Assembly (NCBI GenBank): GCA_916610825.1
Contig: OU744448.1
Span: 18,889,032-18,953,031 of the forward strand
Source: Haliclystus octoradiatus
Lineage: Eukaryota; Cnidaria; Staurozoa; Stauromedusae; Haliclystidae
Direction: 5' to 3'
Length of the DNA stretch: 64,000 nt
Under the pieces are notes generated by a model that was not told where the DNA came from, made no database searches, and saw only the letters and a program-made list of their open reading frames with translations. The position numbers and the translations under genes are program-made. This document shows positions 1 through 11,084 of this stretch, piece after piece. Numbering within the stretch: the first letter of the stretch is position 1; the number at the start of each line of letters is the position of its first letter.

Positions 1-227
1 GTCTTTGGCACACTTGACCAACAGCTGGCAATATATTCTGTCCTTGAAAGACGTATGTATTTGTCAATGATCGAAGCATATCCTTAATATTGTCACAAAT
101 TGTCACGGAGGGTAATAGACGAAGCTCGACGGACGCAGCCACACAGTTCGCAGCTTGCGTGACCGCAGGCTATGAGAGCAATGGGCTGCAAGACACATGC
201 GAGTTTCAGTTTCAAAATCAAACGGAA

Positions 228-354
228 GTCTTATGAGAACGATGGGCCGTGAAGTGGTAAAACCGATTTTGATTTTGAAATGAAAACAGAAGTCTTATGA
301 GAACGATGGGCTGTGAAGTGGTAAAACCGATTTTGATTTTGAAATGAAAACAGA
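228..354. repeat. Tandem duplication, 64-bp unit, two copies
   Basis: The unit starts GTCTTATGAGAACGATGGGC at 228 and again at 292 and includes GTGGTAAAACCGATTTTG. A partial unit (ATGAGAACGATGGGCC) recurs just beyond the T-rich tract near 903. The T-rich tract therefore seems to have expanded or inserted inside this repeat array. Confidence 0.85.
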
Positions 355-372
355 AGTTGTGTTTCGGTTTTC

Positions 373-420
373 AATGTCTGTTTTTTTATTTTTTTATTTT
401 ATTTTTTTTATTTTTTTTTA

Positions 421-451
<31 letters not shown>

Positions 452-833
452 TTTTTATTTTTATTTATTTATTTATTTTTTATTTTTTTTTTATTTTTAT
501 TTTTTTTTATTATTATTTTTTTTTAATTTAATTTAATTTGTTTTATTTTATTTTTATTTTATTTTATTTTATTTTTTTATTTTTTTATATTTTTTTTTAT
601 TTTTTATTTTTTTATTTTTTATTTTTTTTATTTTTTATTTTTTTTATTTTTTTTTATTTTATTTTATTTTTTTATTTTTTATTTTATTTTTTTTTTTATT
701 TATTTTTTTTTGTTTTTTATTTTATTTTTTTTTTTATTATTTTTTTATTTTTTATTTTTTTTTATTTTATATTCTTTTATTTTTTATTTTTATTTTTTTT
801 TTATTATTATTTTTTTTTTTATTATTTTATTGT
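373..833. repeat. T-rich low-complexity tract of TTTTTA/TTTTA-type units
   Basis: About 460 bp made almost only of T with scattered A, as imperfect T(4-9)A units. Open frames through it are phenylalanine/tyrosine-rich artefacts. It could be the reverse-strand A-rich tail of a retroposon or an expanded microsatellite. Confidence 0.9.
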
Positions 834-2410
834 ATTTTCATTTTTAATCCACAATTTTTTGTATTTTAATTCTGTTTCTATCGTTTTTTGTTGAAATATG
901 CTATGAGAACGATGGGCCACCATACTGAACCTTTTGTCGGTCCCCGCCTATGGCCTTTCATAGATGTGAAGCTATGAATTTGGCTATGAATTTGTCATGT
1001 CACACTTTCTTGTTTGCAATTATAAAATCATTGAATGTGATACTAATCGCTGACTGGTTGTTGTTGATGCTTGTGTCAGGCTACGTAACATATCAACATT
1101 ACGGCTTTTGGTTTAAAGCCCCAAAACGTAGCACCGCTTTCTATTTTTTAAGCATAATATTTATCTTGCTTGAGGCCCTGCAATGCAAGGGACAGAGCCC
1201 AAAGTTCAGGTAAGTGTTTTCGACCCAAGTCTGACGTGATAGTTTCTCCTGGCCTGCACGCTTCACAAAGATACATTCTGTGTCGCAAGAGTGTTCCAGA
1301 AGTAATTAGCATCGTGATTCAGTTTTTATTAAATTCAATCAAGATTTTATTTTATATGAATTTTTAAACTTGAGATTTTTTGAAATACCCTTTTTCATAC
1401 TTTTGGTCTTTTTGAGTCACATTGTCTTGCGTTGCGCTTGAAGTTTGTGCCTTTGAGCACATAGCTGTCACAGCGCTGTCCCATTTTTCACATTGGTTGT
1501 TGTTGTCCTCATCGTTTATATTCAATTGTGCATAATAGTACTGAAAGTCTTCCGAAATAGTCCATCAGTGCTGCTATTATTGTTTTCTATTATACCATAC
1601 TCCATGCTCTGTTAAAGATTTATCCAGTTCTTATTATTTATTCAATTCTTTTCTGCACACAGAAGCCTAGAGTGTTGCATCACAGCGGTACTAAAGTGTA
1701 TATAGTTGTTTACTGATTTTATGTAGAAAATTGGCTTATCAAGAGATAGGATTTTTTACAATGATGTTTTGTATCTGGGCCTGCTTGTTTGACATAAACT
1801 TTAGACTGTAACATATTTTCTTGGGATCGAGGAGCGTCCAACTGAAAATTTCCCACATTTTTGCTTACAATTGTCCACATCAATCCTGTTTCATAAAGCC
1901 TTTCTTTTAAACATTATTTTGATTTGAGCTTAGTGTATTTTGTTGCGATTTATCTCACTGTATTATACTTCATGTCCATTGGTACCATTCCTCTATGTTA
2001 TAAATCATGATTTCTAGCATGTGATTCCACAAAAAGATAGGAATTGTTCATTATGAGATCCTGTTGAGTGGTGATAATTATCATTTAGATAACAAGCATT
2101 TGTATTGTAAACACACTTTATCAGATACAATTTTAATTTTGTTGAATGAGAGAGATCTGCACTGTTTCGGAACTGGATTTTGGATTGTTGAGAGTGGCTT
2201 TTTGGAAAGACCCATTATGGTCCTTCCACACAATTATATTACTGCTACTGGAGATGTTCAGGTTAATATATCACACAGTTTTGAGTTCAATTCTTGATCG
2301 GTTTGCACTGAGTGGGTTTTCTCAAAGTAAATCATAATTGCATGAGTGCAATATTGCTCTTTTAGAAAAATGCACAAAATGGAACTAATCCAGAATTAAA
2401 CTCACAAAGA

Positions 2411-2482
2411 ATGTATGGATGTTTGTTTGCATGTATGAATGTTTGTTTGTTTGTATGTATGTTTGAATGTATGAATGTTTGC
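2411..2482. repeat. Simple repeat of TGTA/TGTT type
   Basis: Imperfect tetranucleotide repeat (TGTATG, TGTTTG alternating) inside the presumed SDE2 intron. Confidence 0.8.
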
Positions 2483-2610
2483 AAACAAAAGAAAGAAATG
2501 ATCAGTGAAACATTGATAAGTGAAACATTGCTATAATTTTCCAAATCCTGCGTTACCATTTTTCACATTTGTTTCCCGTAACTCAAAATATTTTTATTTT
2601 CCAATTCTAG

Positions 2611-5348
2611 CTTTAGAAACGAAGAAGGGCAATGAACATAGCAGCAGTATAGATGCTGGTATAAAACGAAAAGCACCTCAAGAAACTTTAAAATCAAAGA
2701 AGCAAAGAGGATGGTAATTCCAACATGTCATATTTGAAATCTCTTACTAAGAGTTGATATAAATATCATTTGTATTGGTATTTTTTTTTTTAAACTGACC
2801 AACCTTTCACTGCGCCTGCTCAATCAATTCATTGGCGTGGAAAGATACACTTTTCATGAAGGGTACACCATTTCAAGTTCATGAATTTCAAATATCAGTT
2901 CATGAAATTTTTAACTTTTTTGAGTTGCTCATGGATAGCTTATGAAGTTCATGAACTATGCATACAATGTGCGTGAGTTTACGAACTATTCAATAGCATA
3001 TGAGCATCTTGTAAAGGTTTGTAGGTGTACTGCGATATCAAAATATATTTGTATCAGCCAATCATACTGCTTCTTTATTGACTACTACTGTTATAATGTC
3101 AATACAGTACTTGATATTTGTATAAAAGTAAAACATATCTTTCAACAATTTTATTGCTTTGCAACAACCAATTAATATCTATACAAGATCAGCAGAGACT
3201 TTGTGGATTAATTAGTATCTATTGGGATCAGATCAGAACACAGTGCTATGGAGTAATAAGAATTCATGAGCCCCACAGCAAAGAAAGTCACCTGGCCACA
3301 AATAGGATGCTGCTTTCCTGCATAGGATATTCTGATCATCGAATTTTTATTTAATTACAGAAAATAGAAAATAGCTACACTGCTGGTATATGTGCTGATC
3401 CAATTTCCATTGACAATGATGTCTTCTCATTGGACTAGAAAGATAATTTGATTAGAAACATCTTTCTAATTATTTTATATATTTTTATATTTGGGTTTTT
3501 GCTAGAGTATAATAGGATTTGCTCATGTACAGAATTGCGTATGAACCAGGCCTAACTTTCAAATGTGCAGCATCCATTTCCGAATACATGTTTAAAATAT
3601 TTATTGAAATTTAGAAATCCTTTAAACATTAAGAGTGTAAATATATCAGTTAACAAACATCAACGAATGATGTTTTGCCCAGGAAAATATTTGTTTATTA
3701 TTTATGTGGGTAAACAAGAACCAAGTTGATTCAGTATATACATTATACAATGTACAGTAACCATGTTGGTGAACATCAATATCAGCAAATGATTCCATTG
3801 CTTTGGCCTAGACTTAACCACAAAGTAGCTAATGGAGTTTTTGGAGCTAGTCTGCAGATAAGCTGGTGTTTCACTTATTGCCTTTAAGAGGGTTAACAAT
3901 GAATATATCTGCTCTCATAGAATACCGAAAATCACCCACATAGGTACAAAGGGAAATTTTTGACAGTCTCATAAATAAAACGTTTGTATTTTTCTAAGGC
4001 TTGGCATTGAGAGCGAAAGTGATGATGAAGAAGAGGATATTCCTGCTTCTGTTAAACCAGCACACCACCAAGAAGATATAGTGAAGACTGCTGTAAAAGT
4101 TGATCAACCCATAATAGCTGAGATAGTATCTGTCGCACAGTCAAGTAACACTGGATCTACTTCGGAAGCGGATGACACATGTAATTCAAGCAAGACAAAA
4201 GACGTCAGTAGTTCAACTGCTCAGTCCACATCAATTGTAGATCTAAAACAAAACCATCAATGTCCTCCTCCCCTTCCTGGAAAAGCCGATCCTAAAAATG
4301 ACAAGGTTAGAGATTTGTTATTCTTCATTTTATGTTATTATGGTACTGTTGATTTTTTAGTTATTTAGTCTAATCATCAGTGTTTAATATTGTTGCTAAA
4401 AGATGCTTGCTTATGAACTACAACACCTCCATGTAGATGAGTAGTTGTTCTATGAACTTTGATAAATAAAGTATGTGCCATATTTCAGTTGTTTGGACCT
4501 GAGTTGTGGATATACTAATACAATATTGATTTGTGCTATTATGGATCTGTTTTACTCATACTGAAAACTGCTATATAGGCCATCCTATTTCAATAGTACA
4601 TGAATGCAACATTAGCAAACATGAAGTTGTTCAGTCTATTGATGGGTTTCATTTTTTGTCTATTCAAATTTTTATACTCTGAAATCAGTGAAATGTCTCT
4701 TTTTCTTATTGAAATTCAAACTCAAATTCATAATTATCGTTAACCTTAGTTTCAGGCCATTTTCAGTAGTTTCAGGCCATTTTCAGTCTATTTTTTCAAA
4801 ACTGATCTCTCCCTTGGAAATAAAAATATATCATTTTATGGATGTGAAGTTGCCATCTCATAAACTGATATTGACTTATTAATAGAAACATAGGCAATTC
4901 CAAGCCTGTGTGAATCCCTACTGTTTTCCTTCCTCGGCATGGAAATAAAATGAAAATCTACTCATTTTGTAATAAAGAAATAAAATTGCACTCAGGCTAG
5001 CAATTCCATGTTCATGAACTTTTCATGAATTTGTACATAATTTCTTGCTGGGGTGAACCTAACACAGCGGTTGACATTCAACAAATTACTTTTCACAGTT
5101 TATTATCCAATATTCTTGTGTTTGTTTAGCTTGGACCTGTTGACTTGTCAAACTTTGATAATGCAGAAATGTTGGAAAGTGTTGGTCTAGATCGACTCAA
5201 ATGTGCTCTTGTCTCATTAGGCCTGAAATGTGGTGGGACATTACAACAACGTGCAGAAAGACTATTTTCAACTAAAGGTGTCCCAAAAGAAAAATGGGAC
5301 AAATCTCTTATATCAAAGCCTCAGAAATCTAAAGGAAAGAAACAATAA
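2611..5348 (+). CDS. SDE2: SDE2 homolog, three C-terminal exons (partial gene)
   Basis: SDE2 acts in replication-stress signalling with PCNA and in pre-mRNA splicing, in the nucleus. Exons read: 2611-2713, 3999-4305 and 5130-5348 (stop TAA 5346-5348), all with AG/GT borders. The first begins with the last two bases of a codon; the 2713/3999 junction completes a Trp codon; the last junction is phase 0. The first exon encodes a basic stretch ([16 protein letters not shown]). The second opens [14 protein letters not shown], like the WLG...ESSDDD segment of vertebrate SDE2, and then becomes a low-complexity Ser/Thr linker. The last exon is the conserved SAP-like C-terminal domain ([19 protein letters not shown], then [10 protein letters not shown]) with a Lys-rich tail. 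The N-terminal ubiquitin-like half is outside the window. A Ty3/gypsy element begins 141 bp after the stop and may have displaced the natural 3' end. Confidence 0.88.
2714..3998 (+). other. SDE2 intron between visible exons 1 and 2
   Basis: Bounded by GTAATT and a TTTCTAAG acceptor. Apart from the TTCATGAA cluster I see no coding or repeat structure. Confidence 0.6.
2853..2956. repeat. Cluster of TTCATGAA palindromes
   Basis: Five exact or near copies of TTCATGAA/GTTCATGAAC fall within about 100 bp. The same motif clusters near 5005-5030, 43675-43725 and 44908-44942. It may be a degraded repeat or a repeated protein-binding palindrome. Confidence 0.5.
4306..5129 (+). other. SDE2 last intron
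   Basis: Runs from a GTTAGA donor to a TTTGTTTAG acceptor. It carries a short direct duplication of TTTCAGGCCATTTTCAGT near 4752-4788 and another TTCATGAA pair near 5005-5030. Nothing coding is visible. Confidence 0.6.
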
Positions 5349-5489
5349 ATTATTGTTATAATTTGTGTAAATATTTATTAGTGTGTAGTTAAATTGCATG
5401 CAGATAACTTTTATTTTGGAGACTATGGATTATACTGTAAATCACATTTGATGTATGCATCATATTTTGATATAAATGTTGGAGATCTA

Positions 5490-5786
5490 TGTAGTATCGC
5501 AAGGAATACAGTCAGAGACGAAACATTGAATCTGCTGTAACTGAAAAGTGTTTAATAAAATCAAATCTTACATATATATACAGGTTTACAAAATGCTGAC
5601 TAATATTACAGAAAGATCTAGATATACAAAAGTTAAGGATTTATGTTTACATCATCGTGATTCAGCATATTCTAGAATCACAGAAGGTCAACGAATACTA
5701 CGACATGATATTAAATATAGGTTAAAATTACATCATCATGACATAGCATAATTTGAGATAATAATAGTAATGATGAAAATACTACA
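5490..5786 (-). repeat. 3' LTR of the Ty3/gypsy element
   Basis: 297 bp, leftmost on the plus strand because the element is reversed. Identical by eye to the copy at 9764-10060, including a shared 67-codon chance frame. Confidence 0.97.
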
Positions 5787-5800
5787 ACTTCCCCCTTTTA
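5787..5800 (-). other. Polypurine tract of the Ty3/gypsy element
   Basis: On the coding strand this reads TAAAAGGGGGAAGT directly before the 3' LTR, the expected position for plus-strand DNA priming. Confidence 0.85.
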
Positions 5801-5904
5801 GTCTGGCTACAGGGAATTACCATTTGAAACGAAATTTATAAAGATATTTATACAGACAAAATAAAAGTGATTTTTATATTGTGTAATGCAGTATAAGACT
5901 ATAT

Positions 5905-8900
5905 CTAGTTATATCCTAATCTATCCGGTGGTTGTGATATACGGTTTGAACGACGTACTACAGTCTCTTCCGGAGTAGGAGCAGTATCCGTTAACGAAGT
6001 ATTAGATGATATAGGATTAGGTAAATCATGAGACGACGATGTCTCAGCACTAACATTACTTCTATCACTTCCTGCTCTTCCAAATTGTGAGCGCGAAGCT
6101 AAAATAGTTCTACCGTTAGTAGATAACCACGCGGTATTGTTACCCTTAGCTACAACATATTCTGCAGGCTGAGCAGCCTGGTTAGTTACTGGTTTATACA
6201 TTACATTATCTCCTATAGCAAAATCAGCAACGAAAGGAACTCTAAGCTGTCGACCTGTTAATATTTCTGCAGGAGTTTTCCCCCTCGCTAGGGATGTGGC
6301 ACGATGAACAAGTAGGATACGGTACAAAAATAAGTCAAAGGAGACGCGCAGACCGGAGTTCCAAGCCTTCATAGCTTTTTTGACAGTTTGAACGGCACGC
6401 TCAGCACGACCATTGGCACGGGGAAAATAAACAGGGGATTCAACTTTAGAAGAGCCCGAGGTGACCAACCATTGAACGATATCATCATTAATAAATTCCT
6501 TTGCATTATCGGAAACAAATGTTTTTGGTATGCCGAAACGAGAAAAAATCTGCGCGAGGATGCGAATAACAGTTGACGTTGAGCGATCGGGACACTTAAA
6601 GGCTTCGATCCACCCACTACCAGCATCAGCAACAATTAAGATATTTCCCACATCGGTAATATGGGCAAAGTCCATGTGAAGACGTTCCCAGGGGGCAGCG
6701 TCAGGCCAACGATGGACACTACGGTCGCAAACGGGGCGTATTTCGGAACATTTTAGGCAATCAGAAACATAACGGTCTACATCACGGAATATGCCTGGCC
6801 ACCACGCACCTTGCAGTAGAAAACGGGTAGTGGCGTTTATACCTTGGTGAGTAGAATGAGCTTTCTGGAGCACAATGGTACGGAGTTTCAAAGGGATAAA
6901 TGGCGATGATTTAAAATATAAAAGCCCATTTTCAACAGTCAATTTATCACGCACTTTTGCAAATGGCTGTTCAGCTTGAGAAAGATGGACCCAACTCCCT
7001 GAAACAACACGAGATATAACATCCTGAGCTAAAGGGTCACAATCAGTGGCTGATTTGACAGTGGCCACATCGAGAACTGGAGCAAAGAAAGCGGATGAAG
7101 TGGCAACATTGATGTTAGCGACAACGTCTTCTCGTGAAACTGTGGTTTGAGATAAACGCGATAGAGCATCAGCATGTGAAATTTGAGTGCCTGGACGATG
7201 CTGTAAGTCGAAATCAAACGCCATCAACTTAATTGCCCATCGACAAACTCGGGCTGACGCGGTTTTTGGAATGGCTTTATTTTCACCAAATAAAAATACA
7301 AGCGCTTGATGATCGGTAATGATCGAGAAACGACGACCTAACAAAAAATGGCGAAGACGTTCACAACACCAAACAATAGCCAGAGCCTCGCGTTCTGTGG
7401 AGGAGTAGTTTCGTTCAGCACTTGACAGAGTTTTAGAAACAAAAAGTACAGGTTTGTCGTCTTGCGTTAAAATGCCTGCGATGGCGTTTCCTGATGCATC
7501 AGTGGTTAAAGTAACAGGTTTCGATAACGAATAAGGCTGTACTAATGGTTTTGAAGACAGTTCTTGTTTTAAATTGACGAAAGCCTGTTGCGCGGCATCA
7601 GTCCATTGAAAAGCAGTGTCTTGTTTACGTAAATCGTTCAAAGGTTTTAATTTTTTAGCAAAATTAGGAAGAAAACGTCCGAAAAAATTGACTAACCCTA
7701 CAAACGAGGCTACTTCGTCACGTGAAGTGGGCGGAGCAATTGAGATAATTTTTTCAACTAATTTCGGGTCTGGACCTATGCCACTGGCGTTGATTTTGAA
7801 GCCTAAAAATGAAATATCTTCTACTTTTTGAACACATTTTCCTTTATTTATAGACAAACGTCTCTGTTTAAAACGTTCCATGACTGCATTTAATCGCTTG
7901 TTGAGGGAATCCTCATTTGCCGCATAAATCAAAATGTCATCCTGATATGGGATGATGCCTTTTAGACCAGTTACAATTTGTTCAATGGCTTGTTGAAAAA
8001 TGGAGGAACTATTTTTCATGCCCATTTGCAGACGGGTGACCCTGAATAGACCTTTATGGGTATTCAAGGTGGAAAGATTTTGTGCCTCTTCGTCAATCGC
8101 TATTTGCCAATACGCAGATTTTAAATCTATTTTTGCGAAATATTTTGCACCGTTGAGATTAGCAAAAATTGTTTCCATGTTAGGAATAGGGTAAGAATCA
8201 CTAAGGATTTTACCGTTCACGTGCACACTGAAATCAGCACACATACGGAGGTCACCATTAGACTTTTTAACCCAAACAATCGGGGAGGCATTTTCCGCTC
8301 CGCCAGTTTTTAGAGGTTCTATAACACCCATGGCTTGCAAACGCTCAAGTTCTTTTGTCGCAGCAGCCTGTAATGGCAATGGAACCGGTCTCGCGTTGCA
8401 AAATTTTGGTTGGGCGGTCGGTTTTAGTTTCATCGTGGCCACAATACCCTTAACAACAGGTAAATACTCAGGAGAGATTTCAACAGAACCAACATGCGAA
8501 AGTTTCAAAATATCTCTTCCAAATAAACCGTATCTACGTGAAGAGTCAATTATTTGTACAGTAATGGGTAAGGGTACCCCCTCTCTAACTATTGTTAATA
8601 CACATTCCCCTAATACATTGAGACCACGATTATCATAACTACTTAATTTACGTTTGGATAATTTGAGGTCAGGTGAACCAATCTCATGCCACAAGACAGA
8701 GGATAAAATTGTGCATGATGCACCCGTGTCGTGTTGCATGGTTATTTTAACTCCGTTAATCTCAACCATCTCCATGATTGACTCCATGCTACTAATAACG
8801 TCATCGTCTATGTTACCGAGAAAATATTGTTCGTCTTCTCTTTCTACAAAATTATTCGAATATTTATTGCTACGATTATAATGTACCTTATTGCTAGTCA

Positions 8901-9675
8901 TTGCTTTTGAACGACAGTATCTCTTGAAGTGTCCTTGTTTGCCACATCCATGACACTCTTTGCCATATGCAGGACATCTTTTAGGTTGGTGACTTGTACC
9001 ACAATTTCCGCATTCTGATAATGTTGTTGTCTTCGTTTGATTGACATCATTTACTTCATTGGTCACGCCATTCGTCTGAAACACAGCTTTGTTGTCATCG
9101 CCACGGTTGAGGAACTCTGACGTCTGTTTATATTGTCTCACTCTTTCTTTGAGGTCGTCAAATGTCGCTGTTGGTGTAAGACGTAAGAAGTCAAGAAGTT
9201 CCTTGCTAACTTTACGATCGACAAATGCATTTATGTAGACCATCTTTTTCATTTCTTCGCATGGATCATGGTCTACTTTGAATCTTTCAAAATCGCATCT
9301 ATCTGCTGCATGGTTTATTCTGATATGAAGGTCATCGGTCGATTCATCTGGCTTGATTTTGATTGCCATGAAATTCGTGCGCTCTGCAATCAACAATCTC
9401 TCCTTTGGTTCTACTATACCATCAGCAATTTTCTTTATGTCAATGAATGGCATATCATGGAGTTGTAATGGTTTTACTGTTCTCGCTAACTTCATTATTG
9501 CTGGTTCGCCACATAACTCCAAAAACAGGTCAGTCTTTGCAAGCGACTGCTGAATAATTCCTTCTGCTTTGACATCAATAACCTTCTTGCCTCTTGCTTT
9601 TGCTTCAAACGCTAAAAACCATGCGTTTGATCGTTCAGGATCAGACAAATCTAATTCACGTCGCTTCATATCCAT
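5905..9675 (-). CDS. Gag-pol polyprotein of the Ty3/gypsy element, 1256 aa
   Basis: A single open frame. Residues 1-200 are capsid-like. Two zinc knuckles follow at about 222-254: CGNCGTSHQPKRC (short spacing) and CHGCGKQGHFKRYC. The aspartic protease has DTG at 316-318. Reverse transcriptase spans about 430-640 with the YQDD active site at 577-580. RNase H starts near TTDASG at 724. Integrase has an HHCC zinc region at about 940-976 and D1002, D1056 and E1092 as the likely catalytic triad. The paired knuckles followed by CPAYGKECHGC resemble the Mag/SURL branch of Ty3/gypsy; the clade call rests on that resemblance only. Gag and pol share one frame, so no frameshift is needed. No key residue appears missing, and the element may still be able to transpose. 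Confidence 0.96.
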   Translation of the reverse strand: MDMKRRELDLSDPERSNAWFLAFEAKARGKKVIDVKAEGIIQQSLAKTDLFLELCGEPAIMKLARTVKPLQLHDMPFIDIKKIADGIVEPKERLLIAERTNFMAIKIKPDESTDDLHIRINHAADRCDFERFKVDHDPCEEMKKMVYINAFVDRKVSKELLDFLRLTPTATFDDLKERVRQYKQTSEFLNRGDDNKAVFQTNGVTNEVNDVNQTKTTTLSECGNCGTSHQPKRCPAYGKECHGCGKQGHFKRYCRSKAMTSNKVHYNRSNKYSNNFVEREDEQYFLGNIDDDVISSMESIMEMVEINGVKITMQHDTGASCTILSSVLWHEIGSPDLKLSKRKLSSYDNRGLNVLGECVLTIVREGVPLPITVQIIDSSRRYGLFGRDILKLSHVGSVEISPEYLPVVKGIVATMKLKPTAQPKFCNARPVPLPLQAAATKELERLQAMGVIEPLKTGGAENASPIVWVKKSNGDLRMCADFSVHVNGKILSDSYPIPNMETIFANLNGAKYFAKIDLKSAYWQIAIDEEAQNLSTLNTHKGLFRVTRLQMGMKNSSSIFQQAIEQIVTGLKGIIPYQDDILIYAANEDSLNKRLNAVMERFKQRRLSINKGKCVQKVEDISFLGFKINASGIGPDPKLVEKIISIAPPTSRDEVASFVGLVNFFGRFLPNFAKKLKPLNDLRKQDTAFQWTDAAQQAFVNLKQELSSKPLVQPYSLSKPVTLTTDASGNAIAGILTQDDKPVLFVSKTLSSAERNYSSTEREALAIVWCCERLRHFLLGRRFSIITDHQALVFLFGENKAIPKTASARVCRWAIKLMAFDFDLQHRPGTQISHADALSRLSQTTVSREDVVANINVATSSAFFAPVLDVATVKSATDCDPLAQDVISRVVSGSWVHLSQAEQPFAKVRDKLTVENGLLYFKSSPFIPLKLRTIVLQKAHSTHQGINATTRFLLQGAWWPGIFRDVDRYVSDCLKCSEIRPVCDRSVHRWPDAAPWERLHMDFAHITDVGNILIVADAGSGWIEAFKCPDRSTSTVIRILAQIFSRFGIPKTFVSDNAKEFINDDIVQWLVTSGSSKVESPVYFPRANGRAERAVQTVKKAMKAWNSGLRVSFDLFLYRILLVHRATSLARGKTPAEILTGRQLRVPFVADFAIGDNVMYKPVTNQAAQPAEYVVAKGNNTAWLSTNGRTILASRSQFGRAGSDRSNVSAETSSSHDLPNPISSNTSLTDTAPTPEETVVRRSNRISQPPDRLGYN

Positions 9676-9742
9676 GATGAATTAATATTGATGAATTGGT
9701 TGAAGACTATGATAAACTTCAACACGAACCTTAATGATTAAG

Positions 9743-9760
9743 GCCCACCCGGGGACGCCA
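9743..9760 (-). other. Primer binding site, tRNA-Asn type
   Basis: Plus-strand GCCCACCCGGGGACGCCA equals a tRNA 3' end with CCA and closely matches the animal tRNA-Asn acceptor/T-arm end as I know it. It lies three bases from the 5' LTR, where minus-strand DNA synthesis is primed. Confidence 0.75.
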
Positions 9761-9763
9761 AAA

Positions 9764-10060
9764 TGTAGTATCGCAAGGAATACAGTCAGAGACGAAACAT
9801 TGAATCTGCTGTAACTGAAAAGTGTTTAATAAAATCAAATCTTACATATATATACAGGTTTACAAAATGCTGACTAATATTACAGAAAGATCTAGATATA
9901 CAAAAGTTAAGGATTTATGTTTACATCATCGTGATTCAGCATATTCTAGAATCACAGAAGGTCAACGAATACTACGACATGATATTAAATATAGGTTAAA
10001 ATTACATCATCATGACATAGCATAATTTGAGATAATAATAGTAATGATGAAAATACTACA
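9764..10060 (-). repeat. 5' LTR of the Ty3/gypsy element
   Basis: 297 bp, identical by eye to 5490-5786; followed by the ATCTA target duplication at 10061-10065. Confidence 0.97.
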
Positions 10061-10287
10061 ATCTACAAAATATTTTTATCAATAACCTTGTATGGTTGTA
10101 TGACAGATTTATTTTAAAATATTTTCAAGTGTTTTTATGATTACAAAATTATTACCAGATTATTCTATTCTTCGAAAACATTATCAAACGTTCTACATAA
10201 ATGATCAGTGATTTATTTCTGTTTGACAAACGTTTAAAACATTTCAAAATACACTTCATTTTTTCATTTTTATTGTTAATAGCATTA

Positions 10288-10425
10288 GGGACCAACCATA
10301 AAGTATGTACTCAGTTAAGTGGGATGGGTCATAACAAAAGCGTACAACTGCGTACAAGGGGAGGAGTGTCAATCATCAAAAAACGTATGGATCTTGATGA
10401 TCTCTGTAGCACTTTTTGAAAGATT
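10288..10425 (+). repeat. Dispersed repeat, copy 1 (second copy near 58886)
   Basis: Shares ordered blocks with 58886-59017: CATAAAGTA(T/C)GTACTCAGTT, AAAAGCGTACA(A/G)CTGCGTAC, then GTAGCACTTTTTGAAAGA. The type is unknown; it could be an old non-LTR tail or a MITE. Confidence 0.75.
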
Positions 10426-11074
10426 ATAAAGCTAATAATATTTAATCATGTATAAATGAATGTTTGAATGATGCATAAACTGCAGTCGGAATTGCAGTGT
10501 TAAATGTGAACACAAATCTCTCACGTATTATCATTTTCAGATACAGTCCTTAAAATATTTTACATAATTAAGCATATATTATGTCTGATGTTGATGATAC
10601 CGGAATGTGATTGCGAGATACAATTATAATGATCACAATTACAACAGAATGCTGCTTCGTGCTCGTTATTGTATAGTTTTGGCTATTTTAGTTCCTTTGA
10701 AAGATACTACTCATTTAAATTCAGTCCCTTACCAGCCCTACTGAACACCTTGCTTTTACCACAAATATTTCCTCTTTGAGTTGCTTATGTCTGGCTAGTA
10801 AGTAAAAGTGATGTAGTGAACGGCTAGCTGAATTTTAAAGTTTATTGGTGTTTCGGTATAGCTAAAATTTGTATCAACCTCTTTTCAAAACGTGTACAAT
10901 TAATAGCATGTCGACTATAAACTAAGACTTGCCCAGATGTTTTCTTTATCTCCAAGACATTAGCAGTTAACGTTTTACCACTGTTTTACAGGACAGAACG
11001 ATACAGTGGACGTTATGACCAGGTAGCAGGTTGATTGATCGACCTTTCGATTTGGGGTCTGGTGATAGATCAAC

Positions 11075-11084
11075 TCCCGCGAAA
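11075..11084. promoter_or_regulatory. Possible E2F-type site in the DPY30 5' region
   Basis: TCCCGCGAAA fits the E2F consensus TTTCGCGG on the reverse strand. It lies 25 bp before the DPY30 start codon, which itself sits in a YY1-like context (AACATGGCGGAG). Motif match only. Confidence 0.3.

Larger units (their letters stand above)
1..2610. other. Non-coding stretch upstream of the first visible SDE2 exon (presumed intron)
   Basis: No open frame here resembles the N-terminal part of SDE2 (ubiquitin-like fold and basic helical region), so those exons must lie before the window. Since the exon at 2611 begins in mid-codon, this stretch is most simply the end of an intron. It holds a 64-bp tandem duplication, a long T-rich tract and a TGTA/TGTT simple repeat, listed separately. 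An 87-codon open frame at 950-1213 ends next to a donor-like AG/GTAAGT, but I do not recognise the protein. Confidence 0.6.
5490..10060 (-). mobile_element. Full-length Ty3/gypsy LTR retrotransposon (Mag-like), apparently intact and young
   Basis: A 4,571-bp element on the minus strand. Both LTRs are 297 bp with TG...CA ends and the same 8-bp terminal inverted repeat (TGTAGTAT...ATACTACA), and they read as identical. It is flanked by the 5-bp target duplication ATCTA (5485-5489 and 10061-10065). A polypurine tract abuts the 3' LTR and a tRNA-Asn-like primer site lies three bases inside the 5' LTR. One unbroken 1256-codon gag-pol frame fills the interior. Identical LTRs, a perfect duplication and an intact frame all indicate a recent insertion just downstream of SDE2. 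Confidence 0.97.

Noticed and set aside
344-894. Two long Phe/Tyr-rich open frames
   Set aside because: They are translations of a T-rich low-complexity tract; no codon structure.
950-1213. 87-codon hydrophobic open frame ending at a donor-like AG/GTAAGT
   Set aside because: No family recognised and no match to SDE2; kept only as a remark in the upstream region.
5548-5751. 67-codon frame, repeated at 9822-10025
   Set aside because: Identical because both lie in the LTRs of one element; not a gene.
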